64,000 nucleotides of DNA from Clostridiales bacterium (GCA_015243575.1 CP042469.1:1054001-1118000); one strand, 5' to 3'; shown: positions 32,333 to 40,583, counted from the first letter of the stretch. Notes: generated by a model not told the origin, from the sequence alone. A program made the numbers and translations.

Positions 32333-32632
32333 ATGAAGAAAAAAATTATGATACTTGGAATTCTTTGTGCGGTTATGATTTTTACAATGACAGGCTGTAT
32401 TCCGGGAGATGGAACGTATACGCCGGATAAGCCTGCAGGATTTTTCTGGGGAGTCTGGCATGGCTGGATTGCACCGATTTCTCTGATCTTGGGCTTATTT
32501 CAAAATGGGATAAGGGTATACGAACCGATGAATACCGGATGGTGGTACGACTTTGGTTTTTATATTGCTGTGATCAGTGGCTTTGGGGGTTTATCTTTAT
32601 CTCGCAAGAAAAAGAATTCTAAAAAGGATTAG
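32333..32632 (+). CDS. Small membrane lipoprotein, conserved hypothetical
   Basis: A 99-aa protein with a lipoprotein signal (MKKKIMILGILCAVMIFTMTGC, Cys22 in a TGC lipobox) followed by two more hydrophobic stretches (FFWGVWHGWIAPISLILGL and YDFGFYIAVISGFGGLSL) and a Lys-rich tail. The aromatic motif GFFWGVWHGWIAP and NTGWWYDFGFY recall a small conserved clostridial family; I know no function. The ATG follows GAGGGGG. It stands between the GNAT and CsoR genes. Confidence 0.78.
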   Translation: MKKKIMILGILCAVMIFTMTGCIPGDGTYTPDKPAGFFWGVWHGWIAPISLILGLFQNGIRVYEPMNTGWWYDFGFYIAVISGFGGLSLSRKKKNSKKD

Positions 32633-32700
32633 CAGAATTTAGTCAGCATATTTGCACCAATTTTTTAGAATACGATGAACCTAGAATACGCGAAACCAGT

Positions 32701-32728
32701 TTGATTTGTATTCGAGGTATGATATACT
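32701..32728 (+). promoter_or_regulatory. Sigma-A promoter of csoR
   Basis: TTGATT (32701-32706), 16 bases, TATACT (32723-32728), followed at once by the operator palindrome at 32735-32750. Confidence 0.65.
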
Positions 32729-32734
32729 GATCCC

Positions 32735-32750
32735 ATACCCATGGGGGTAT
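32735..32750. promoter_or_regulatory. CsoR-type operator before csoR
   Basis: ATACCC, ATGG, GGGTAT: a GC-centred palindrome of the CsoR/copper type, located at the start of transcription of the csoR gene. The same core recurs twice before the ATPase gene. Confidence 0.85.
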
Positions 32751-32776
32751 CATGAAATCAGAAAGTGGGTGATAAG

Positions 32777-33052
32777 ATGCGCCAATGTATGGATGCGGAC
32801 AATTTGCATAGACGATTGAATAAGATCATGGGACAGCTTCGTGCCATCGATAAAATGGTTGATGAAGATGTTCCCTGTGAGGATGTTCTGATACAGCTGA
32901 ATGCGGCGAAAGGAGCACTCCACAAGGTTGGTCAGGTAATTTTAGAGGGACATTTGAATCATTGCGTCCGTGAGGGGATAGAACATGGGGATGCAGACAG
33001 GACGATCTCTGAATTTGCCAAAGCGGTGGAACAATTTTCAAGAATGACTTAA
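32777..33052 (+). CDS. csoR: Copper-sensing transcriptional repressor CsoR-like
   Basis: A 91-aa, all-helical CsoR-family protein. The copper ligands are in place: Cys34 in VPCEDV, His59 and Cys63 in GHLNHC, with spacings of 25 and 29 identical to CsoR. In this family, metal binding releases DNA and lifts repression. Three matching palindromic boxes around it (32735, 33101, 33135) lie at its own promoter and that of the P1B ATPase. The ATG at 32777 is chosen with the site GGGTGA; the GTG at 32765 overlaps it. Copper is the likely signal, by ligand set. Confidence 0.9.
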   Translation: MRQCMDADNLHRRLNKIMGQLRAIDKMVDEDVPCEDVLIQLNAAKGALHKVGQVILEGHLNHCVREGIEHGDADRTISEFAKAVEQFSRMT

Positions 33053-33066
33053 ATATTATTCTAAGG

Positions 33067-33090
33067 AAGTGGCGGCAGCCACTTTTTTTA
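33067..33090 (+). terminator. Intrinsic terminator after csoR
   Basis: AAGTGGC (33067-33073), loop GGCA, GCCACTT (33078-33084), then TTTTTA. The T-run abuts the -35 box of the next promoter. Confidence 0.85.
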
Positions 33091-33119
33091 TTGACACCTC
33101 ATACCCCCAGGGGTATAAT
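33091..33119 (+). promoter_or_regulatory. Consensus sigma-A promoter of the P1B ATPase gene
   Basis: TTGACA (33091-33096), 17 bases, TATAAT (33114-33119), both perfect. The operator at 33101-33116 covers the spacer and the first half of the -10 box. Confidence 0.9.
33101..33116. promoter_or_regulatory. CsoR-type operator 1 of the ATPase promoter
   Basis: ATACCCCCAGGGGTAT, a 16-base palindrome lying between -35 and -10. Binding there would exclude RNA polymerase. Confidence 0.85.
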
Positions 33120-33134
33120 TGGCCTGTAAATATG

Positions 33135-33152
33135 TATACCCCATGGGGTATA
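33135..33152. promoter_or_regulatory. CsoR-type operator 2 of the ATPase leader
   Basis: TATACCCCATGGGGTATA, a perfect 18-base palindrome about 15 bases after the -10 box, ending right at the ribosome site of the ATPase gene. Its centre is about 35 bases from operator 1. Confidence 0.85.
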
Positions 33153-33170
33153 AAAGGAAGGAATGATAAC

Positions 33171-35024
33171 TTGATCCAAATGATTCAGAACGAAGAAAAG
33201 CGGACTCCATTTTTTATTGGAATATCCTTTATCGCTGTAATAATTAGCTTATTTGACTTTAGAATGTTGCCTTTCGACACTGCATGGGTTGCAATTTTCC
33301 TTTGCGGAGTGCCGATTATAAAAGGCGCTGTCATCGGACTTGTCACTGAATTTGATATCAAAGCCGACGTGCTTGTTTCCATTGCTCTTGTTGCCGCTAT
33401 TATAATCGGGGAACGTTTTGCAGCTGGTGAGATTGCCCTAATCATGGCACTTGGAGCCTATCTGGAAGAAAGGACCGTTGCAAAGGCCAGAGCAGGCATT
33501 GAAAAACTTGTCAGCCTCACACCGGCAACGGCAAGAGTCATCCGAAACGGAGAGGAAATGATTATGCCTGCAGAGCAGATAAGGTTGGGGGATACCTTGA
33601 GAGTACTTGCGGGAGAAACCATTGCGGTAGACGGCGTGATTACAAAAGGTCAGACCTCGGTGGATCAGTCTGTAATGACAGGAGAGTCTCTTCCCGTTGA
33701 TAAAGGTGAGGGGGATGAAGTATCCAGTGGAACGGTTAATCAGTTTGGAACCTTTGAGATGCGAGCACTGAAGGTTGGGGAAGACAGCTCGCTGCAAAGA
33801 ATGATCCGTCTGGTGGAATCTGCGGATGCAGGAAAGGCTAAGATTGTAGGTCTTGCAGATCGTTGGGCCACCTGGATCGTCGTGTTCGCATTGCTGACCG
33901 CTGTGGCAACATGGCTGTTCACCGGTGAGGTCATACGTGCCGTAACTATACTTGTTGTCTTTTGTCCTTGCGCATTGGTGCTGGCAACGCCCACCGCCAT
34001 CATGGCTTCCATAGGGAATGCTACAAAATATGGGATCTTAATCCGGCAGGGGGATGCGCTGGAACGTCTTGCTAAGGTGAAGCGGATCGCCTTTGATAAA
34101 ACCGGTACACTGACTCACGGTCATCCTGCTGTAACCAAAATACGCAGCTTTGTTTCCATTTCCGAAGAAGAGCTGCTTGAAATTGCTGCTTCTGCAGAGA
34201 GCCTTTCAGAGCATCCGCTGGGAAAAGCAATTGTATCCTACTACAAGAGGGAAAAAGGAAAAAAACCGGATGCACCGGAAAGCTTTTGTATGATCCCAGG
34301 CAGAGGTGTATACGGAGAAATCGGCGGAACGAAGGTCTATGCCGGTAACGAAGCTTTGCTGTCAGAGAATGGAATCTTCTTCGGTGGTGAAATATCTGAA
34401 TCAGCCGAAGGTGAGCGGGCGGATGGGTCCACTGTAATCTACCTTGGAATTGACGGAATTACAGCCGGTTATGTTGTTCTTTCTGACACCTTGAGGCCAG
34501 ATGCAGCAATCACAGTAAAACAAATTCAAAATAGCGGAATGAAAACCGTTCTGCTTACAGGGGATGCAACACAGGCAGCGGCGCATATAGCAGGAAGTGT
34601 CGGAATCACCGATCTCCATTCCAATCTTCTGCCCGAGGATAAACTCAATGCTATTGCCAATTTTACTGCCAGGGGCGAAGCGATTTGCATGGTTGGAGAC
34701 GGCATCAATGATGCTCCGGCACTAAAAGCAGCTCAGGTTGGAATTGCTATGGGAGGCATTGGAAGCGATATCGCAATCGATGCGGCTGATATTGTACTGG
34801 TAGGAGATGACATCAAGGAAATCCCCCATCTGCTGCATCTTGCAAAGAAAACCACAAAAACGATCCATATTAATATTGCGGCTTCCTTGCTTTTGAATTT
34901 TGCAGCAATCGCGCTGGCGATACCAGGACTTTTGAATCCGGTACTGGGCGCTTTAGTACATAATGCAGGCTCTGTTGCGGTCATCATTCACTCTTCCATG
35001 CTTTTAAATTGGCGAAAGCATTAG
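33171..35024 (+). CDS. Heavy-metal P1B-type ATPase without N-terminal metal-binding domain
   Basis: A 617-aa metal pump. Six to eight membrane helices, the TGES loop (VMTGESLPVD), the translocation motif Cys265-Pro-Cys267 (VFCPCALVLATP), the phosphorylated Asp309 in DKTGT, HPLGKAI and GDGINDAPA are all present. There is no GMxCxxC domain at the N-terminus. The last helix reads HNAGSVAVIIHSSMLL, which fits neither the Cu(I) type (MxxSS) nor the zinc type (HDGG) cleanly. The start is the TTG at 33171, 9 bases after AAGGAAGG. CsoR boxes in its promoter point to copper efflux, though the sequence itself leaves the metal open. Confidence 0.9.
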   Translation: MIQMIQNEEKRTPFFIGISFIAVIISLFDFRMLPFDTAWVAIFLCGVPIIKGAVIGLVTEFDIKADVLVSIALVAAIIIGERFAAGEIALIMALGAYLEERTVAKARAGIEKLVSLTPATARVIRNGEEMIMPAEQIRLGDTLRVLAGETIAVDGVITKGQTSVDQSVMTGESLPVDKGEGDEVSSGTVNQFGTFEMRALKVGEDSSLQRMIRLVESADAGKAKIVGLADRWATWIVVFALLTAVATWLFTGEVIRAVTILVVFCPCALVLATPTAIMASIGNATKYGILIRQGDALERLAKVKRIAFDKTGTLTHGHPAVTKIRSFVSISEEELLEIAASAESLSEHPLGKAIVSYYKREKGKKPDAPESFCMIPGRGVYGEIGGTKVYAGNEALLSENGIFFGGEISESAEGERADGSTVIYLGIDGITAGYVVLSDTLRPDAAITVKQIQNSGMKTVLLTGDATQAAAHIAGSVGITDLHSNLLPEDKLNAIANFTARGEAICMVGDGINDAPALKAAQVGIAMGGIGSDIAIDAADIVLVGDDIKEIPHLLHLAKKTTKTIHINIAASLLLNFAAIALAIPGLLNPVLGALVHNAGSVAVIIHSSMLLNWRKH

Positions 35025-35036
35025 GGAAGCGCTGAT

Positions 35037-35675
35037 TTATAACTGCCGTAGGATATCTATTCGTTTCAGATGATTTTTTCTTGCAGAGGTATTCCAGAAA
35101 AAATGTGTCCCCATCATCTTCCAGAAAAAACGTGGAACGTTGGGAGAGAGCATTTGTTTCTGTCCTTTTGTACCACTTGTAATATGATCCGCAATCTGTG
35201 ACATAGCTTTACTCAAGTCTTTTAAGGGGCCATGACCAAAAGGTACATTGGAGGTGGCTCCTATCATTTCCCCTGCGCCTTGACCAATTCCGCCACAGAA
35301 GGAAAGCTCGGACCGCTTACACCAATTCTCCATGATTTTCATTGCGATGTGACACTGATGACCTTCATAAAATCCATTATTTACAATGACATAAACGCGG
35401 ATTTCCTTATCCTTGTATTCTTTCATATAGCGCTCAAGTTCAATGATGATTCTGAATAAATGAGAGGGAAGGGCATCGATATATAAGGGGAAGGCAAAAA
35501 GAAGGACATCCATTTCACAAAGGGAGCGGTACTGATCGGGGGTAAATTCTTTCCCGGAAGTGGAGAGTGAGGTTAGCTCATTTCCTTCGTTCAGCAGTGG
35601 CTCTATTTTGTCCAGCAGAATACCCGAATTGCTGTTTCCGGGTTTTGGACTGCCATTTATCAAAGCAATTTTCAT
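35037..35675 (-). CDS. NAD(P)H-dependent FMN reductase-family protein
   Basis: A 212-aa flavodoxin-fold protein. The N-terminal phosphate-binding loop is INGSPKPGNSNSG, followed by MDVLLFAFPLYIDALPSHLFRIIIELE, typical of FMN-binding NADPH oxidoreductases. The C-terminal 50 residues are basic and unassigned. The start overlaps the stop of the preceding gene by 4 bases (ATGA), so the two are coupled. It is the third gene of a tetR-flavoprotein-flavoprotein operon on this strand and likely handles electrons for a toxic or redox-active compound; no substrate is evident. Confidence 0.85.
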   Translation of the reverse strand: MKIALINGSPKPGNSNSGILLDKIEPLLNEGNELTSLSTSGKEFTPDQYRSLCEMDVLLFAFPLYIDALPSHLFRIIIELERYMKEYKDKEIRVYVIVNNGFYEGHQCHIAMKIMENWCKRSELSFCGGIGQGAGEMIGATSNVPFGHGPLKDLSKAMSQIADHITSGTKGQKQMLSPNVPRFFWKMMGTHFFWNTSARKNHLKRIDILRQL

Positions 35676-36175
35676 CCAAGCGCTCCTTTCATTGATTCCA
35701 TTCGATCATAGAAAAATACTTTTTCTTTTGAGCTGTAGAAATTAACTCCATTGGCTGCAACCAATTCTTTAGCGGTTTCACGCTCTGCTTCGGTGAGATC
35801 CTTGCCGTAAAAATGCACTGTGAAAGCAAATGAGTGATTATATCGTCTCTGGTGATGGGTTTCACCATTTTTTGATGTGAAATAGGGCAAAAGGTAGGGG
35901 ATGCTGCGATCCAAAACATTTCGGATAAAAGGACTGTAGCTTCCGTAAATACATTTACTGATGATCGTTACTTCATCACATTGCGACAACATTTTGCCGA
36001 GGTTTTCATAGCCGTCTTTTCTGACACAGATACCGGGGGTTTTGATCCAGCAGCCAAAGCAGCCGATGCAGGGTTTCATATGCCCGTTATCCGTTAATAC
36101 GATGGTATCCTGGGTCACCTGCAGCATAAGGGCATTGAACACCGCAGGATCTAGATCATGAATGATCATTTTCAT
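35672..36175 (-). CDS. Flavodoxin-family NAD(P)H oxidoreductase with CxxCFxCW motif
   Basis: A 167-aa flavoprotein related to iron-sulfur/multimeric flavodoxins. The motif KPCIGCFGCWIKTPGIC (about 35-51) carries four cysteines and is the mark of NAD(P)H-dependent FMN reductases of the Isf type; it may bind iron-sulfur or be redox active. SQCDEVTIISKCIYGSYSPFIRNVLDR follows. The ATG at 36175 is chosen because AAAAGGAGAC precedes it; an upstream ATG in the longer frame lacks a site. Coupled to the downstream gene by a 4-base overlap and probably co-transcribed with the tetR gene at 36261. Confidence 0.85.
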   Translation of the reverse strand: MKMIIHDLDPAVFNALMLQVTQDTIVLTDNGHMKPCIGCFGCWIKTPGICVRKDGYENLGKMLSQCDEVTIISKCIYGSYSPFIRNVLDRSIPYLLPYFTSKNGETHHQRRYNHSFAFTVHFYGKDLTEAERETAKELVAANGVNFYSSKEKVFFYDRMESMKGALG

Positions 36176-36260
36176 ACAAAAGTCTCCTTTTATTATTTTC
36201 ATACCTAATGATTGCTGCTTTTATAGTTGATGCACAAATGGTTGAGGAAATTTCCTAAGC

Positions 36261-36833
36261 CTATTTTTGCGTTATCATTGAGGAAAAGATCTTGCTCCAA
36301 TCACCTGAGTATTTGATTCCTTCCGTTGTGAGCAGGGAAACAATGCCATGAACCATAGCCCATAGTATAATCAGTTGCTCCTTAAATTGATCCTCCGGGA
36401 GTTCCTTTTCACGGAACAGGGCATAAGCGGTATTTCTGAATAGGACAAAGGGAGGATAATCCTCGGGACTCTCACTGTCCAAATCGATCGTAGTTCCGGA
36501 ATAATGGTATAAGAACAAGAAATATTGCGGATGTTCAATAAAGAAATCAATATATGCCTGACCTAGTAGACCAATTGACGCATTGCAGTCTTCTTTGCCT
36601 TGGATTGCTTCAAACAGTTTCTTTGTGAACTGACTGGTTACATGCTCGCCCATAGCTGCAGTGAGCGCTTCAATATCAGAAAAATGGCTATATGGCGCGG
36701 CGTGACTGACATTACATTTCGCAGCAACCTTTCTCAGGGAAAACTTTTTCGGCCCTACTTCATTCATCAGCTCGATTCCGGCTTCTATCAGCTCACTTCG
36801 TAAATTACCATGGTGATATTGGGTTTCTTTCAT
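36261..36833 (-). CDS. TetR/AcrR-family regulator of the flavoprotein operon
   Basis: A 190-aa TetR-type repressor. The helix-turn-helix is at residues 8-55 (HHGNLRSELIEAGIELMNEVGPKKFSLRKVAAKCNVSHAAPYSHFSD region), and a C-terminal domain of the WHG/TetR_C_33 type follows (about 80-190). The ATG follows AGGAAGGAGAA. Two copies of a palindromic site lie in its own promoter (36914-36932 and 36944-36962), which suggests repression of itself and the two flavoprotein genes behind it. The inducer is unknown. Confidence 0.9.
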   Translation of the reverse strand: MKETQYHHGNLRSELIEAGIELMNEVGPKKFSLRKVAAKCNVSHAAPYSHFSDIEALTAAMGEHVTSQFTKKLFEAIQGKEDCNASIGLLGQAYIDFFIEHPQYFLFLYHYSGTTIDLDSESPEDYPPFVLFRNTAYALFREKELPEDQFKEQLIILWAMVHGIVSLLTTEGIKYSGDWSKIFSSMITQK

Positions 36834-36900
36834 TTACGATTTCTCCTTCCTATTATTAGAGAATCCCTTATAAACTTTGAGGCACCTCTCCAAAGGGTGT

Positions 36901-36963
36901 ATTCTGTGATAGTATCTTTACGCTGTCAAGATACTATCACAGAATCTTTACGGTGTAAAGATT
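36901..36963. promoter_or_regulatory. Tandem TetR operators
   Basis: Two 19-base sites with consensus ATCTTTACRSTGTMAAGAT at 36914-36932 and 36944-36962, 30 bases (about three turns) centre to centre. In addition an 18-bp perfect inverted repeat spans 36901-36918 and 36928-36945. The two sites cover the -10 and -35 boxes of the tetR promoter. They match the general TetR operator style; binding by the adjacent regulator is inferred. Confidence 0.7.
36931..36959 (-). promoter_or_regulatory. Promoter of the tetR-flavoprotein operon
   Basis: Reading the minus strand: TTTACA (36959 down to 36954), 17 bases, TAGTAT (36936 down to 36931). Its position inside the two operators supports it. A leader of about 90 bases follows. 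Confidence 0.55.
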
Positions 36964-37032
36964 GATTGCAAAAAAACGGATCAAAAATTAGATAAGATCC
37001 GTTTTGAATGAGCTGAACCGGCATAGGATACG

Positions 37033-37413
37033 CTATTTTACAAATTTCTCATAGAGATGGTATGCAAGCTGAACGATCAGGCCCGTTATCAACCCAAGAA
37101 TTACAAAGAAAAATAAGGATATGAGCCCGGCAAGATCTCCCCAGCCGCTTCCATCTGCAAGAAAGGCTCGATACATAGACACAAATCCGACTAACAGTCC
37201 TGCTAAGAATATGCTAAGCGATAGTTTGGGACGAAAAAGGTACAACATGGAGGCAATCACACCAATCAGCAGGGAAAAGCCTGCATATGCAAGAATATTG
37301 TTAAAAGAAATCTGATGATCCAGAACAAAACGGACGCCTGCATACAGCAATATAAATGATACGACAGACACTAAGCTTGAGCTTAGGACGCGGTTTCTTG
37401 TCAATTTATTCAT
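37033..37413 (-). CDS. Four-helix integral membrane protein, hypothetical
   Basis: A 126-aa hydrophobic protein with four predicted membrane helices at about 12-31, 37-58, 65-85 and 93-120, and a basic N-terminus (MNKLTRNRV). I recognise no family. The ATG follows GGTGGTG. It stands alone between the tetR promoter region and the DUF3298 gene on the other strand. Confidence 0.7.
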   Translation of the reverse strand: MNKLTRNRVLSSSLVSVVSFILLYAGVRFVLDHQISFNNILAYAGFSLLIGVIASMLYLFRPKLSLSIFLAGLLVGFVSMYRAFLADGSGWGDLAGLISLFFFVILGLITGLIVQLAYHLYEKFVK

Positions 37414-37595
37414 AATACACCACCTTAGGGAAGTGCCGATTTGAAAATCTGCCTTCCTTTGTCCTTTTCATAAATAATACCTGTTTTTCATATTATTAAT
37501 CGAATCAAGCAATCTCATTCTGAACTTTCTTTTGCGATGGCATCGTCACATATCAGTTTCCATTGCCATACTCTGTCATAAAGGAGGCGTTACTT

Positions 37596-38252
37596 ATGAG
37601 TTGTGAGCCTGTAACAGTTGAAAAGGTCACCCTTGAGCGTACTATGAAACACAAAGGTGTACCGGTACTGCACTATAAGATAGAATACCCGAAGTTCATT
37701 CATAGCCAATATCAAAATCAGCTGGATCAGATCAATTGCTGGTACCAGTGCAAGGCGGAGGACCTGCAAAAAGAATTTGAAACAGTAAATTATCGGGATG
37801 CTTCGGAACAGTATGATTTTTCGCTGAAAGAGAATTATCCATTTCCAATGCACGAAGCGATGGTAGTCTTTCATATTACTTATAATCAGGATTGTTGTAT
37901 CAGCTTGTACCAGGATAAATATATATTCAGCGGAGGGGCACATGGGAACACCTTGCGTACCTCAGACACCTGGAATGTTATGACAGGCTGCCTGTATACC
38001 CTTTATGGAAACAGGAGTGACTGGGAACAAGTGCAAAAAAACATACTAAATCAGATTGATGGGCAAATCAAAGAACACCTTGCAAAAGGAGAAGACTGGT
38101 ATTTTGACGATTATTCCAAGCTTGTTGCGGAGACATTTAATCCGCAAAGCTTCTATGTGACTCCGGAAGGAATTATGATCTACTTCCAGCAATATGACAT
38201 TGCACCATACTCCAGCGGAATACAGGAATTTTTAGTCAGAACCGACCAATAG
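37596..38252 (+). CDS. DUF3298/DUF4163 (PdaC-like) domain protein
   Basis: A 218-aa protein with the DUF4163 and DUF3298 pair found in the extracytoplasmic part of PdaC and RsiV. Landmarks are VLHYKIEYPKF near the N-terminus, DKYIFSGGAHGNTLRTSDTWNV in the middle, and the closing FYVTPEGIMIYFQQYDIAPYSSGIQEF. No signal peptide or membrane helix is present, so it is predicted to be cytoplasmic, which is unusual for the family. The ATG at 37596 follows AAAGGAGG. Monocistronic, ending at a bidirectional terminator. Confidence 0.82.
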   Translation: MSCEPVTVEKVTLERTMKHKGVPVLHYKIEYPKFIHSQYQNQLDQINCWYQCKAEDLQKEFETVNYRDASEQYDFSLKENYPFPMHEAMVVFHITYNQDCCISLYQDKYIFSGGAHGNTLRTSDTWNVMTGCLYTLYGNRSDWEQVQKNILNQIDGQIKEHLAKGEDWYFDDYSKLVAETFNPQSFYVTPEGIMIYFQQYDIAPYSSGIQEFLVRTDQ

Positions 38253-38295
38253 AAATCTGCCGCCTGAACGTACTTAATAAAAATGTACTTAAAAT

Positions 38296-38329
38296 AAAAA
38301 GGAAGCTAAGCATACTCAGCTTCCTTTTT
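38296..38329. terminator. Bidirectional intrinsic terminator
   Basis: A perfect 12-bp stem, AAAAAGGAAGCT (38296-38307) with AGCTTCCTTTTT (38318-38329). A-rich on one side and T-rich on the other, it serves both convergent genes. Confidence 0.9.
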
Positions 38330-38337
38330 ATACCATA

Positions 38338-38742
38338 TTATTTCGCAGCTTTGACGAAGGCGCCTATCTTTTTATCTTCATTGGAGATGTGTTTTACAAG
38401 CCAATCAACTACCATTTGATTGGCATTCAGTACAACCAAGATATTGCCGCCGGATTCATTGAACTCTTTTTTTAGTTTTGCCAGTTCACCGATGAAAGCG
38501 GTATGTAAGTTTTTTTGTCTGTCATATTCGGGATAATTTATGCTGAGCATGTACTTTTCTTCATCGCTGAAGTGTTTTTTCGTGTAATCGTCCAGAAAGT
38601 CGAGCATCTGTCCGACAAATTCCTTTGCCTGTCCTTTTTTTCCTGCTTCAAATAATTGATCTGCTTTGTCAAACCATGTTCTATGCTGCTCATCGATAAT
38701 GCCGATGCCTACCGATAAATCCTCAGTCCAACTCAATGCCAT
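38338..38742 (-). CDS. Bacteriohemerythrin
   Basis: A 134-aa non-haem di-iron oxygen-binding protein. The ligand pattern is complete: GIIDEQHRTWF, HFSDEEKYM, the Q-N-H region DRQKNLHTAF, and DWLVKHISNEDKKI. Likely role is oxygen scavenging or sensing in an anaerobe. The start is the ATG at 38742 (MALSW), 8 bases after GGTGG; an upstream GTG lies inside that site. It is convergent with the DUF3298 gene and divergent from mnmA. Confidence 0.93.
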   Translation of the reverse strand: MALSWTEDLSVGIGIIDEQHRTWFDKADQLFEAGKKGQAKEFVGQMLDFLDDYTKKHFSDEEKYMLSINYPEYDRQKNLHTAFIGELAKLKKEFNESGGNILVVLNANQMVVDWLVKHISNEDKKIGAFVKAAK

Positions 38743-38969
38743 AATAATATCCACCTTTCTTTATCTGTATAGCTCTTTTGTCTATTATAATACCCTGGGG
38801 ATCTTTTCACAATCGACAAAATTCTATAATTCTCGCTATTAAATTAATATTTTTAATTATTTGGACGGTCGAAAAAATTCTTTGGATGCGTTATAATAAA
38901 TAAAGTAGAAATTTGATACAGAATAATATGATGATTTCGGTCACAGAAATAAATGGAAACGAGGTACGT

Positions 38970-40046
38970 ATGTCAAAGGTATTAATTGCCATGAGTGGCG
39001 GGGTAGACAGCTCTGTTGCGGCTGTATTGCTGATGGATCAGGGTTACAAAGTAGCAGGGGCCACCTTTAAATTATTTGAAAATGAGGATATTGGTATCGA
39101 ACGGGCCAAGTCCTGTTGCTCCCTTGAGGATGTGCTTGATGCAAAGAGTGTTGCGGAGAACCTTGGCTTTCGCCATGATGTCTATAATTTTGGTCTTCAG
39201 TTTGAGCGGGATGTTGTCATACCGTTTGCGGAAAGCTATAAAAAAGGCGAAACGCCTAATCCCTGCATTGAGTGCAATCGAAGCATCAAATTTGAAAAGT
39301 TCTTAGAGCGCGCAATGTTTCTGGAATATGATTTTATCGCTACAGGCCATTATGCAAGAATTGAAAAAGACGGGGAGACGGGGAGATATTTGCTGAAAAA
39401 GGGGCTTGATCCCACAAAGGATCAAAGTTATGCCCTTTATACCATGTCTCAGGAGGAACTTTCGAGAACCATCTTTCCACTGGGGAATTTGAAAAAGACA
39501 GAGATCAGAGCCATAGCTGAGGAAAGGGGCTTTGTCAATGCAAAAAAGCCTGACAGTCAGGATATCTGCTTTGTGAAAGACGGAGACTACGCAGGATTTC
39601 TTAAGCGTACCTTGGGAATTAATGTGGCGGAGGGTGAGTTCGTTGATATGGAAGGAAATTTCCTTGGAAAACATAAGGGGATTATTCACTACACCGTCGG
39701 ACAGCGTAAGGGATTGGGAACAACGTTCGGGAAGCCTATGTACGTTGTCAGTATAGACAGCGAGACAAACCAGGTTGTGCTTGGGTCAAACGAGGATCTT
39801 TTTGTGGACAGCCTAGTGGCTGGAAATGTAAACCTGATTTCAGTAGCGGAGCTGAAAGAACCGATGGAGATAACGGTGAAGACGAGATATAAGCAGACAG
39901 AGGTTCCTGCAATTCTTTATCCAGCTGAGGACGGCAAGGTCTTTGTTAAGTTTAAGGAAAAACAACGTGCGGTGACACCCGGACAAGCCGCAGTGTTCTA
40001 TGACGGCGATATCGTTGTAGGCGGGGGTAAAATCCTAAAACAATAA
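38970..40046 (+). CDS. mnmA: tRNA-specific 2-thiouridylase MnmA
   Basis: MnmA inserts sulfur at uridine 34 of Lys, Glu and Gln tRNAs. The 358-aa protein has the PP-loop SGGVDSS at residues 9-15, the catalytic cysteine pair (NPCIECN near 101-107 and SQDICF near 199-204), GHYARI, and the C-terminal PUA-like barrel with VGQRKGLG. The ATG at 38970 is preceded by GAGGT and is preferred to upstream in-frame starts. Monocistronic; no cysteine desulfurase is next to it. Confidence 0.95.
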   Translation: MSKVLIAMSGGVDSSVAAVLLMDQGYKVAGATFKLFENEDIGIERAKSCCSLEDVLDAKSVAENLGFRHDVYNFGLQFERDVVIPFAESYKKGETPNPCIECNRSIKFEKFLERAMFLEYDFIATGHYARIEKDGETGRYLLKKGLDPTKDQSYALYTMSQEELSRTIFPLGNLKKTEIRAIAEERGFVNAKKPDSQDICFVKDGDYAGFLKRTLGINVAEGEFVDMEGNFLGKHKGIIHYTVGQRKGLGTTFGKPMYVVSIDSETNQVVLGSNEDLFVDSLVAGNVNLISVAELKEPMEITVKTRYKQTEVPAILYPAEDGKVFVKFKEKQRAVTPGQAAVFYDGDIVVGGGKILKQ

Positions 40047-40078
40047 AAAAGTAGCTTCGCCACTTCCTATATAGAAAA

Positions 40079-40112
40079 AAACCCTGCAGTTTCAAAATGC
40101 AGGGTTTGTTTA
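40079..40112. terminator. Intrinsic terminator between mnmA and yajC
   Basis: A perfect 10-bp stem, AAACCCTGCA (40079-40088) with TGCAGGGTTT (40098-40107), followed by GTTTA and preceded by a run of A. It can serve both convergent genes. Confidence 0.85.
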
Positions 40113-40124
40113 TGTTCAATCTTA

Positions 40125-40583
40125 TTATTTGTTATCAGTAGCTTCTGCTTGATCAGCTTCAGATTCAATTGATGCTTCTGGAGCATAATCTGAAGTCGGT
40201 GATTCTGTTTCGCTTGCTTTCTTCATTCTCTTAGGAAGAGACTTTTTTGGTGCTGCAATTATATCCTCATCCTGCGGTTCTTCCTGTTTTGCTTTCTTGG
40301 AAGGTGAAGGAGCGGATTCTTCGTTAACAACCTTTGATACAGCCCATCTCATGATTTCAAATTTAACTCTGTCGGCGCCGACCTGGATTGTAAGAACCTC
40401 ATCCTTGGTTTTTACAACCTTGCCACAAATACCTCCGATTGTGATGATCTCGTCTCCGACTTTAACAGAATTTCTCATCGCTGCAACGGATTTTTCCCTC
40501 TTCTTCTGCGGCCGAATCAGCAAGAAATACATGATAACTATTAGAAGAATTAAAGGCATTAAAGTTGCTAGTTGTTGACTCAT
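40125..40583 (-). CDS. yajC: Preprotein translocase subunit YajC
   Basis: YajC is a small membrane accessory of the Sec-SecDF translocon. It has one N-terminal helix (LMPLILLIVIMYFLLIRPQKKREK) and a short cytoplasmic domain with VGDEIITIGGICGKVV. The 152-aa length is unusual because of a long, acidic, Ser/Pro-rich C-terminal tail after residue 95. The ATG follows AAAGGAG. It is separated from secDF (49837) by about 9 kb here, unlike the usual yajC-secD adjacency. Confidence 0.92.
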   Translation of the reverse strand: MSQQLATLMPLILLIVIMYFLLIRPQKKREKSVAAMRNSVKVGDEIITIGGICGKVVKTKDEVLTIQVGADRVKFEIMRWAVSKVVNEESAPSPSKKAKQEEPQDEDIIAAPKKSLPKRMKKASETESPTSDYAPEASIESEADQAEATDNK

